Assembly (NCBI RefSeq): GCF_041260155.1
Contig: NC_091938.1
Location: 19,366,632-19,430,631, forward strand
Reading direction: 5' to 3'
Origin: Ptychodera flava
Lineage: Eukaryota; Hemichordata; Enteropneusta; Ptychoderidae
Length of the DNA: 64,000 bases
Shown here: piece after piece, positions 50,201 through 60,072 of the stretch
How positions within the stretch are numbered: the stretch's first letter is position 1
Layout of the letters: each line of letters opens with the position of its first letter
Program-made: the position numbers and the translations under genes
Notes under the pieces: model-generated
Database searches by the model: none
What the model was told of the DNA's origin: nothing
Seen by the model: the letters and a program-made list of their open reading frames with translations, nothing else

Positions 50201-51019
50201 TCATTGAGGGAACCGTTCGTTTCTTTTGACTGGTTGCACATTAATTTCTTCAAAAAATCAGCCAGGCAAAGATTCCAAAGCACTTTGGGATCTGCAATAT
50301 TTTTTTGTCGGAATAATACCAGTCAGCTTCTATTGAGGGAGTGCCATATGACGATAAAAAACTATCGAAATATTTGCTGGCCATTTTTTAAATCAAAGTT
50401 TAAGTCCGATTTGAAAGCAACAAAAATACATTTACTGTTTCAGCAAGAGTTTTGTGTCATAATTTATTTCCGTTTCATTTCTGTTTTTCGACTCATGGTT
50501 TCATTTACACGCTCCTATATTTCAGATGATGTTGAGCAAGAGATTTATGGTCAAAACATAGTCTTCTTTGGTGTTCCAACTCATGGAAAATCATCGACTA
50601 TCAATTCTTTTGTTATGGTAAGACAAATACTTCTTTACAAATTTAAATGTCTTCTCACACATTATGAATCGATTCCTTAAAGCATATAAATAAAACAGTT
50701 ACACATGTTTGTTTGTTCAGTTTATAGGATTCCATGTCGATTCCAGACCGTCATTTTTACCATTGTATGTATAATTCTCAAACTTAAAAGGGTCTAATTC
50801 TTTCAAAACCTATATACAGTAACTTGTGTATATCTGTTTATGAAGACATGGTTCGGTGTGACTTCTCGGCGGAATTTTATTTGCACTTTTCCGTTCTCAT
50901 GCCGTTCCCTCAGATATCAAGGATCGATTTCTCTAAATTATGACTTTAGTTACTGTTTTTAGTCCGAAAACTTTGCACACTGATGAATATATAACAAATG
51001 TCATTCAAAACCAACGCGC

Positions 51020-51050
<31 letters not shown>

Positions 51051-51053
51051 GAG

Positions 51054-51123
<70 letters not shown>

Positions 51124-54100
51124 AACAAGGAAGAAGAGGGATTCAATTGATTACGCTAGTCGATATTTCATTTGTTGAGATAGTTTCTAGCAAATATATT
51201 TGTACACTAGCTTCCATACTTTTCACATTGAAATGCAAGTAACTGTTTTAAGGTCTTGATGTCGTCTTTGAGCGAGATTATATTTCTAACCCAATCACAC
51301 GGTGAGAAGGCATATTTAGTCATAAAAAAGCACAAAACAATAAATTTAAGATAGTGAATATTGTTGGTAAAAATTTAATATTTTTATGTCCTAATTGTAT
51401 AATTGCCAAAATACCAAACTACACTCCAATCCTGATGATGATTGTATTCGTGCCGAATTCACCCAGTTGTAGTACAGACTCTCAGAAATAAGTCTAGCGG
51501 TAGCATTGCACAATAACATGAACGGTAGCATTGCACAATAACATGAACTTTCATTACTGCCTCGGTGGACTCTCTAACAGTATTAATAGGAAGGGGTTCG
51601 ACTGTGAGCTTCACAGCAGAGTACAGGCCTTCAAGCGACTCACGTTTGCTTGGTGCTTCTTGATTTACAAAACTTTATACTAAAGTGGATCAGGTCCATA
51701 TGTTACTGATGTTGTTTTATAACCTCGGCGATCGGCCTGCGATGTGTAAAAATAAGCCTTTGCCATCGACAAATATAAATGCGTCTTTGTAAATATAGGC
51801 CATTTGATGCGCAGTTACAGTATTACAGCCGCGGCAGACTGTCTAAACTGTAAATAATGGGAAGGGGCTTATTTACTGTTTAGAGAGTCAGCCGTATAGG
51901 ATTCGAGTGCTGTGGGTTACTTTTGTCAGTTTACAATGAAAAATATATCGATTTTTTATCAAGAATATTAGTAATTATAAATTTATTAATAACAAGGTCT
52001 GTACTACAAGTACATGAATTTGGCTTGGGAAGTGATCATCATTCAAGATCCGAGTGCAGTAGGGTACTTTTGTAAGTCTACAGTAATGACAAAAGTACTT
52101 AATTTTGTCAAAAGTATCATTAATCATAAATTTATTAATTTTCTTACACTCTTGCAATGACTGGTAGCGCCTTATGGCCCTTTGGTATAGCTTGGCCTTT
52201 ACATGAGATTTCAAGGTTTGTGGGTCCGCAAGAGCATTTCAATTGTAACCTAATGTTATCATTTTTTCCACTACAATGTCGCAACTCCAGGCTATCACCG
52301 GCGAAAAAGGTCCAGCACAAACCTATCCTTCCGGAAATTTGGGTACACCCGTTTACACACCTTATCAAGTGACAATAAATGGGGCAAAGTTTTGGCTCAG
52401 CGATGTTCCTGGATCTTGTCAAAGGATAGACACAAGCGCACGTCAAGATGGAGAAGAAAAACGGAAAAAAGCCATAAGGAGAATTCTGGATGGAAAATTA
52501 CCTGAAAGAGTTCATCCCATAGAGTACAAGTCTAAACTACCAATGTTGGATAAAGGCTTTGTGAAGCCATCTGCCGTGGTAATTATCCACAAATGGGACG
52601 CCGACATCGATGAATTCGACAGCGTTGTTTTATCTGAAGCAAACAAAATGAGTAAGTCTTTTGGTTGGCAGCTTCTTAAGGTGTCTCCCCCTGTCAGGTT
52701 CAAGAAGAACATGTCCTTCTGAGAAAACATTTATGCTCAGCCTGGTATACTTCTTGTACAACCGATGTCAAAATTTGTGGGGAAAAAAGTTTTCGCAGTC
52801 TTGTTTTTGCAAAAAATGTTATTAAATTTTCTGCCTTGCGTTGACAGAGTGCTGATCTCTACTGATTATCAACATCGATATCAGTGATCCTTTGCGTTAA
52901 TCCAAAAAAGTGACATTTTAAGTCTTGATTATATGAAAGAACATACTTAAGCTACATATAGTTTAAACGTTTGATTCATATGTGTTCTGTTTTGTAGAAT
53001 GAAGTTTCTTGTATTTTGTATTTTGTAGAATGAAGTTTTTGTAGAATGAAGTTTTTGTAGAATGAAGTTTCTTGTATAACCGAAGTTTCTTGTATAACCG
53101 ATATCTGCAAAAGCCTTGACGAAATACTCTGTACTCAACTTATCGACTGAGTCTTTATGAGCTATAATAATCACTGCTATTATTGAGAACAGAATTTCGG
53201 TCATGACTAGAAATTCTAGAATGCGTGTATCACCAATCATGACTTTGTATTTCAACATAATTTACGGAGACAAAGTCGGTCATTTTCCATGAATTTCGTT
53301 TGATGCGAGACATTGTTTGACATATTGAAAGATACTGAATAAATGGGTGACCATAGATATTTGACCCCGGTTTTAGACATGATAAATGAAACCATCGCGA
53401 AAATGAATTAATGGTCATAGCCATTTACTCATTTTCGAGATGGTTTCGTTTAATTTGTACGTACGTATATACCTATATCCAAAATTTACGATTGAATTCT
53501 TGTCGGAACTACAATACATTTGTCAACTATACCATCATATATTGTGTAAACAATGCGAGGAGTCGGAAAGTTTAATCTTTGTATTAAAGAATTTGTGGGA
53601 GAAAAAGAAGAAATTTACTGGCTTTACGAACGGAAATTATGAAAATATTTATCACAAGATGCACTTGTTTTCACTGTCTTTTACAATTGCTTTTTTACTG
53701 TTATGAAGTTTCATTTTTTCCTTTAAAAGAATTGGTCTATTTTAAAGAGTTTACCTGTACATCTCGATGCACGCAAAATCAACACTATATTAGAAATACC
53801 ACATGTAGCTCGAAACTAAGTTTTAACGTTTGCTCTAACTTCTCATGAAAACTTTAACCACTGCCAATAAAAAACAAAAGAGGTCACCATGCAAAGTTTA
53901 ACGCTGCACAAACAAATCACCTAAAATATTTTGAAACTACCAGTAATATATGTAAGCTTACTAATAAAGCGGAAACTTCACTTACTCTGCAGACTTCAAA
54001 TGAGCGCACCAAGCAATTGTTGTATGAATTTGAATATCGGTCCAGAGATGCATTCTGCCTAAGATAAGCTATTGTGGTTACTTTCAAAATTATTCTATAA

Positions 54101-54592
54101 AAATTAAAATTGTACCCTTGTATCATTACTGATGCCCTGCGAGCTGCCATGTTACACAGTCTATTTTTTGTAAAGACTGATTAATATTAAATAATGGCTA
54201 TTTTGCAGTTCTGTTTCAGAGGACGTTCTTAGCTCTGTATATTTTTGAGCGACAATCTCAAATAAGCCTCAGAAATCACAACCGGTGCCAACTATCTAAC
54301 TTTTATTTCATCTTTTCTTCAAGGAACTGGACTGCGAACTTTCCTTATCGTGACTCATCTTGATAAAGCACCCAATGACCCTATCGAGGTAGACAAAGTA
54401 TTGAAGGAGCAGGCTGACATACTTGGCATTGACCTCATTAACGTCTACACCATAGCCAACGTTGACCAGGAGGCTGCAGATTTCCGGGGCATGGACGAAG
54501 ATCGAAGGAAGAACGCCCTGTTTATCCTGAAGGAAATTCTGTACGCGGCGAAGATTTATTTGAATAAAGGGGAATCATCAATTTCCCAATAA
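45654..54592 (+). CDS. IFI44-like GTPase 2 with two N-terminal beta-grasp-like modules
   Basis: Exons 45654-45978, 48948-49247, 50526-50617, 52291-52651, 54324-54592; phases 1,1,0,1 exactly as in GTPase 1; 448 residues. The P-loop exon is 92 bp in both genes. Exon 1 contains VNIYVRYKNGG and LEFDTG, exon 2 RPFLCRKDETIFDLTNKIAKQL, matching the paired modules of GTPase 1. GTPase motifs: GVPTHGKSS (224-232), DVPG (277-280), THLD (370-373). IFI44-family blocks RRILDGKLP, AVVIIHKWDADIDEF and INVYTIANVD are kept. The start MSGIQKK was chosen by alignment with GTPase 1; an in-frame ATG lies 19 codons upstream. Compared with GTPase 1 it has a shorter tail (ends GESSISQ). All frames are intact, so it is probably functional. 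Divergent to family X gene C. Introns are packed with repeats. Confidence 0.86.
46200..47410. mobile_element. DNA transposon remnant, GGGACTGG ends, TTA target duplication
   Basis: 1,211 bp. Left end GGGACTGGTCAGTTTCTTCG pairs with the right end over about 23 bp and further through G/C runs and GCGGTGGA. TTA flanks both sides (46197-46199, 47411-47413). The interior has a roughly 30-bp minisatellite (GGGGGTCACC...TTTGAAAT-type units) near each end, a GCGCCCTTCGGGCGC-type block repeated three times in the middle, and an (AT)n tract. No transposase was found. PIF/Harbinger-like by target site. Confidence 0.82.
47170..47261. repeat. (AT)n microsatellite
   Basis: About 90 bp of AT dinucleotides inside the TTA-flanked element. 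Confidence 0.97.
47787..48902. mobile_element. Longer relative of the GGCTGC-ended MITE, carrying a SINE
   Basis: Left end GGCTGCATTCACAAACACC and right end reverse complement GGCAGCATTCATAAACACC match the element at 41058-41281, as does the adjoining GACTTGCTATAA block (in reverse orientation relative to that copy). It is 1,116 bp long, about 260 bp of it a SINE inserted later. Flanking bases (AAA and TAC) no longer form a clean duplication, which suggests age. Confidence 0.75.
48376..48637 (-). mobile_element. tRNA-derived SINE with duplicated tRNA-like segment
   Basis: Read on the minus strand it starts GCACCGTGGCCCAGTGG with a polymerase III A box (TGGCCCAGTGG, plus coordinates 48618-48628) and a B box (AGTTCGATACC, 48574-48584). 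The block from AACGGACTCACTGTC to the B box is then repeated with changes (second B-box-like GAGTTCGAGACTCC near 48508-48520). The body has CCTTGAGCAAGG, common in deuterostome SINEs, and the tail is a short tandem (CATCATTCAGTC). It is not a functional tRNA gene, because the tRNA fold is lost after the first half. Confidence 0.85.
49248..50525. other. Intron 2 of GTPase 2
   Basis: Between donor ATAA|GTAAGT and acceptor ATTTCAG|. Most of it is the roughly 150-bp tandem array at 49555-50205; the rest shows no feature. Confidence 0.7.
49555..50205. repeat. Tandem array, about 150-bp unit, four to five copies
   Basis: The marker TGTAGCA-G-TT-CA-C-AAATT recurs near 49590, 49738, 49892, 50007 and 50156 (spacing about 148, 154, 115 and 149). 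Each unit also has AATTACAAA, ATATGCAAATGA and TTAACTTGACACTGC in fixed order. The third unit is shortened by a deletion. A-rich, non-coding. Confidence 0.85.
51019..51119. repeat. (GA)n microsatellite
   Basis: About 100 bp of GA dinucleotides with a few GAG GAG interruptions at the left. Confidence 0.97.
51498..51547. repeat. 25-bp tandem duplication
   Basis: Two identical units beginning CGGTAGCATTGCAC, back to back (51498-51522, 51523-51547). Confidence 0.93.
51900..52141. repeat. Two-copy direct repeat, offset about 147 bp
   Basis: GATTCGAGTGCTGTGGGTTAC at 51900 and GATCCGAGTGCAGTAGGGTAC at 52047 start blocks of about 93 bp, each ending in ATTAATNATAAATTTATTAAT. Confidence 0.75.
52990..53100. 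repeat. Minisatellite, 16- to 18-bp units
   Basis: Units of TTTTGTAGAATGAAGTT repeat, then change into TTCTTGTATAACCGAAG units (two copies). Confidence 0.85.
53805..53950 (+). mobile_element. Degenerate TTAA-family MITE fragment
   Basis: Keeps CTCGAAACTAAGTTTTAACG, GCTC-AACTT-TCATGAAAACTTT and GGTCACCATGCAAAGTTT in the order of the intact element at 39276. The right half is missing. Confidence 0.6.
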
Positions 54593-55972
54593 GACACTTT
54601 CAGAGTAACACGGCTCCTCCGTTGGCTAGAGTTTTCATTTAGGTGATATTTTTGAACATAAATGTAGTTTGGTCTGTTCATATTGTGGTGAAATATCTGT
54701 ACGATACATATTGCGATTCTGTTGGGTATAAAATCCATGATTTCACTGATTCTGAATGAAAAGGCCAGTAGCCGTCTCCGGCCTCAAAGCATGTTTACAA
54801 TACAGCGTCATAAAATGCATGGTTATAGTTTACATTTGAGTTCCAATTTATACCAGAATTCACCTTGTCAACGATAACGATCAGTCAATGCAGGTATAGG
54901 CGGAGTTGACAAGCTAACAAACTACGCATCTCAACATGCAATAATCAGAAGAACAAGATAAGTAGTTTCCATTAAAAGCAAAAAAGGACAAAAACATCAA
55001 ATTCCACGGCTTCTGGCCCTCTAAGCTGTACAGTGTGTAACAGTAGATTTTATTACAAGATCTGAATGTACATTGAATTATCAAAAATTAATGTTTACAT
55101 TATTTTTATGATTAACACACCTTATGATTTAATATGGGTGAATAATTGCATGGTCAGACCATAATGAATATATAGAACAGTAAATATACTCAACTGTACA
55201 AGTAGTGTGCATTTCTTTTGTCATTTGAACATTTTCACCATATTGAGGTAACTGTAAGAAGTATTTTGTGTACAATTCCTAACATATAAGGTATACTTCA
55301 ATGTGATATTTCTTCTGTATCTATGGAGTATTTTGGCCAACTCAGAAATCAATTTGCATTTTCAGAAAACAAATCATGCTAACTTTCCATTTTAACATTA
55401 TTTCATCATCTTGATTCTCCTTTGACCTACTTGTAAATTGATAATCTGTCAATTAAGACAGAAAGAAAAATATTCACCTAATACTGTGACAATTTCACTT
55501 TTACTGGCAATCAAATTTCCCTTTGAAAATCCTCGTATCCTATTACAACACTCACTATTTTAATTTTTTCCAATTCACTAAAATCTAATATTTTATGTTA
55601 TTTTGGATGTAGTTGAGAATTTTACCTCCCCTTGGCTTGTGAGTGCATATGTCGATGTTGTTTATATAGGTTAAGTTACATTCTGTTCACTTATCAGTAC
55701 AATCAACTTTTTCAACAGCCTGAGTAGCTAGCATTAAGGAACCAATCAAGATGCCGCATAAGCTGCTCCAATTTTGACAATCAAAGTTTACAGCACTCCC
55801 TTTGGAATGTCACAACTTGTATCTTTGAACACATAGCATCTAGTATGGTCTAGTGTGATGAATTTATTCAGCTCTCTTTACATTCACATCCTTACATCAC
55901 AATCTGTCTCTTCTCATATAGGAAAGTCATATATAAATATGAAACAGAGCAAGGGTTGTGTTTGCCTGTAAT

Positions 55973-55973
<1 letters not shown>

Positions 55974-56013
<40 letters not shown>
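55974..56013. repeat. (CT)n microsatellite
   Basis: About 40 bp of CT dinucleotides. Confidence 0.95.
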
Positions 56014-56016
<3 letters not shown>

Positions 56017-58599
56017 TTAAATAAAGGCACCAGAGAAAAAATTGTTTGAATGGTCCTGTTATCATCATCTAAGCGAAGCAACAAAACTATCTTATGCATC
56101 CATGAAAATTCACTTCAAAAAGACTTATGGAAATGACAGTTATAGAGTAGACACTATATAGGGTACTTAACTTGGTGTTTATTTTTAAATGACATTGTAC
56201 TGAATCGCTGAGGTGTTAGAAAAAATTACTTAGTAGTTTGATTCCTTTCTTTTTCAACTTGAGAGCAGACATGCTCTTTCAATCCACACAATGTTGACTT
56301 CACCATTAGCTGCCTGTACATCAATACATTATTGTGATCAATCTATTTTCTGCTTTCCTAGTTATGCTAATAAAATCTCACTGTTGGCACAGTGCCTAAT
56401 TTATAGTCGGCTGTCTTCTTCTTTAAAAATGTACACTGAGGAAATGATCATAATACTGTGACAATATTTCACTCAATCAAAGTGGCAGTGTGACATTACC
56501 TATGAAGTGTATTATTCTATAACCAGTGCACTAGTAATGATCACTTGTTGATATTCTGGACACACAAAGCAGTATTGAAACCTGCCCTCTGTGAATGTTA
56601 CATACCGGTATTACATTTACCGTTCAACTTTGAGTGTAGAAAATCAAAATCTTTATCTGTAACTTTTCCTGATCTTATTATTTCAGTTTTTTTACATGTA
56701 TTCCTCCTTAGTTATGAACACAGATTTCACAAGCTTTCCAATCTAGTGTCTGCACATGGGCCGTGATTTGTAGCACTTTTTGTCCATCTACTCAAGAGCG
56801 CCCTCTATTGGCCAGTTTTGTCTCTGGGTCACCTCGGGGTCAAAACTTCATATGTGTAAATGTCTACAACATTTAAAACAAAAACGTCTTCTTTGCACTT
56901 AAAGAAAGAAAGCAGTTAAAATGCCTTTGCACACACACATCACAACCATAAATTACAAATCAATACAAAAAAATTATTCCATTTCAGCCACCTAATCACA
57001 TATTGGTATGATAGGATTAAATGCATCCAGTCGATAACTTACTGATGACAAATCTTGCTCCGACAGAAATTATGGCAATTTACTGTTAAGAAGGACTGGC
57101 CTGTTCTACAATTCACTTGAAATTGATGAGAATTGGCTGGAAATCAAAACAAACATCTGAGACTTGAACCTGGGCCGCGACTGACAGCTGCTGTGAAAAC
57201 ACCACTTCAAAGCAAGGCTCACATAAATGTATACCAACTGTCGTTCATGTGTTACAGTTCTTTCTGAATATACCCTTGATCTGATACCTTTATTACGATC
57301 TGTAAGAGTAAATTTGTACAATATTTACAGTTACTAATATATGATGAGTGTAAGATCTTCCTTGACAGCTGTCAGTCTCAGAAATGCTTGAAGTCACTGA
57401 TAATTGTTGCAGTTCCAAGTAAATTTCAAATGCTGTCTGACTGGTGATGCGACTTGCAATGACTTCTGTAGTATCCTAAAGACTGGCATTTGCCTTTACA
57501 AAACTGTTTGATCATCCAAAATTGGGCCACAAATTTAATTCTCCCGGAGGCCTTTCACTGGTCATATTAGCTCTTGACGTACTTCAACAGCATCACATCT
57601 TTCTTGCAGCAGAAAGTATTTCTGTAATAGTAAAAAACACCAATTGATGTAATTATTAACAATAACTATTAAAAATAGTGACAACATCACTGTTCGCTCC
57701 CATATATTATCAAAACAAGTCAACAATTGTATGAAACATGGACATACATATACAGACAGACTGACATACACAGACTGGCACAGAGTGATGACATTGACCC
57801 CAAGTGTGCCTTGGCCCATGGAGAGTGATAAAGATATAACAAACAGCTGAATGTAATGATAAAATAGTTAAGTATAGGCCTACAGGCACTGAGAGTGAAT
57901 ATGTTACAGCAATTTGATTAGTTTCTTTTCCTTTTCTACTTCTGTGATAATCTTTAAGACAATCAATCTGCAAGGCAGTTTATGTATTGACAAATATGTT
58001 ATCTTTTACAAGCACACAGTAAACTGTTCTTGATTTTTAATTTACAATATTTGACATAGACTGAAATACATAACATGCAACCAATGTTTACACTTTGCCC
58101 ATACACCAGATACATGGAGAAATTTCAACATACAATCATCAACTCAGAAACCCTACAGGGAAAAGTAAACATTGTTTTCTTCCAGAACAGCTGGTGCATC
58201 CACATCTGGAACAACTTACAAACTTAACCAATTACACAAGGATGATGACACAAGAGATAAAGTTAAACTGTGGTGAACTTGACTATTCCTTTCAAATCCT
58301 TAACTAACTTGACATCTTAAACTAAAATACACTGCATGGTTAATTGTGCACAAAAATACATCGGGGTGGACCATTTGATAAAGGATGGTGTCTGGAAGAT
58401 CGATGAGGTACATTATCTTTTTTATCCAATCCATTGTTCATTCTTTTTTCCCCACTCTCCCACCTTTTCTTTTTGTAATACCTTCTCTGGCTAAATTTTT
58501 TATTGGCATTTGTTTGGAATTTTTTCAAAATTAGCCAGGATTTTTTTACCACATTTCAACACCAAATACAGTTTACCATATCAAATGCTTACTAAATCA

Positions 58600-59540
58600 C
58601 CACATTATATACTCTTAGTTCCAGTAGGTATAAAATTACCCAAAAAAATCGTAAAAATACAAAATGAAAGATATCCCAGTAAAACTGAAAGTTTCATAAA
58701 GTTGCCCCAAAAATTCAAATTCCGGATTTCAACTTAATTTCAATATATCTTATTAACAAAAACCCTAAGAACCGGTTTACTAAATATCAAAGCAATCAGA
58801 CTGGTAAATTTTGAGAAACAAATTTTTTGACCAAAAATGAGAAAAATTGCCCCCCAAAATACAAAATTGCAGATTTCATCCTAATTTTAAATATATCTAA
58901 TTAACATAAACCCTAGGAACCTGTACACTAGATATCAAAGCTACCAGATCAGAAGTTTTAGGAGAAAAATTTTTTGACCAAAAATGGCAAAAATTGCCAC
59001 AAAATAAAAAATTGCCAGTTTCAACATACCTTCAATACATTATATTGAGATTAATCTTAGATACCTGTATACCAAATATCAAAGCTATCAAATCAGTAGT
59101 TTTTGGATTAAAATTTTTTTTATCAAAAATTGGGAAAATTACCCCAAAATTACAAATATGACAATATCAATACAATTTGTACAAGCATGACTGAGGTCAT
59201 TCTGAGGAACATGAATATTAAGTTTCATAGCAATCAGACGAACGATTTCAGAGAACAAGATTTTTTGACTAAAAACGGAAAAAATACCCTAAAAATACAA
59301 ACATGCAAATTTCATCCCAATTTTTGCACACATAATTTAGAATACCTAAAGAAATCTGCATATCAAGTTTCAACCAAATCTGACCAATGCTTACTGAGTT
59401 TTAGCCATTTGCAGGATTTTTCCTTTTTCCCCCTCATTTGCATATTTTTGGCACTGACATGTTCATTTGAACAAATTCACATCTCCACCCCTAGGTGCAC
59501 CTGTACACCAAATACTAAGACAGTATGTGCTACGGTTTAG
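58600..59540. repeat. Diverged tandem array, about 146-bp unit
   Basis: The motif TTTTTTGACCAAAAATG (variants TTTTTTTATCAAAAATTG, TTTTTTGACTAAAAACG) recurs near 58824, 58970, 59115 and 59262, each followed by AAAATTGCCCC-AAAAT, a TTTCA-CC-AATTT block and ATATCAAAGC-ATCAGA. The array ends in a GGACGGACTAACAGACATACATAC tail typical of dispersed invertebrate repeats of this type. Non-coding. Confidence 0.8.
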
Positions 59541-60072
59541 GAGTTTTTGATGTGGACGGACTAACAGACATACATACATACTTACATACACACAGACGCC
59601 ATTTTGCCACCTTATACGAATACCTCCCATTTGCATATATACATATGCATATATGGGAGCGTAAAAATTGATACAAACATATTAACTGTGACATTACAAT
59701 TTCAGCTTCATTTTTTAAAATGTATTTCCAATGCTCTTTTGCATTGTTTAAAAATAAATTTTTGAACATACATAAGATGATTGATGTAATTCTCGTTTTT
59801 TTAATGGATAGTGTAAAGTTTTCTTGTCACTACGAACAACTTTGGGAATTATTAAAAAAAATGAATAAACCCACTTAAATAAAGGATGTACAATTTGAAA
59901 ATTGTAATCCAGAGCAGTTACTACTCAATTGCAGTTTTCTATGTACCCCATGTAATTTTCTTTGTAACCTAGCACTCCAATTGATATCCAAGTGCACTGG
60001 GTGATACCACAGGCACTATAAGGGTTGACCAGATTAAAGAACTGTTGGGTCTCCACACCTACTTACTCATTA

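Larger units (their letters stand above)
50618..52290. other. Intron 3 of GTPase 2
   Basis: Separates the P-loop exon (donor TTATG|GTAAGA) from the exon with DVPG (acceptor ACTCCAG|). It contains a (GA)n tract, a 25-bp tandem duplication (51498-51547) and a 147-bp-offset duplication (51900-51992, 52047-52141). Confidence 0.75.
52652..54323. other. Intron 4 of GTPase 2
   Basis: AT-rich, from donor AATGA|GTAAGT to acceptor CTTCAAG|. It holds a minisatellite at 52990-53100 and an old partial TTAA-family MITE near 53805-53950. No exon is supported. Confidence 0.7.
54593..60072. other. Gene-poor region between GTPase 2 and PITRM1
   Basis: No coding exon is supported. It contains a (CT)n tract at 55974-56013 and a diverged tandem array at 58600-59540. 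A minus-strand ATTAAA near 59800 could serve the PITRM1 transcript, but this is weak. The immune-type cluster ends at 54592. Confidence 0.5.
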
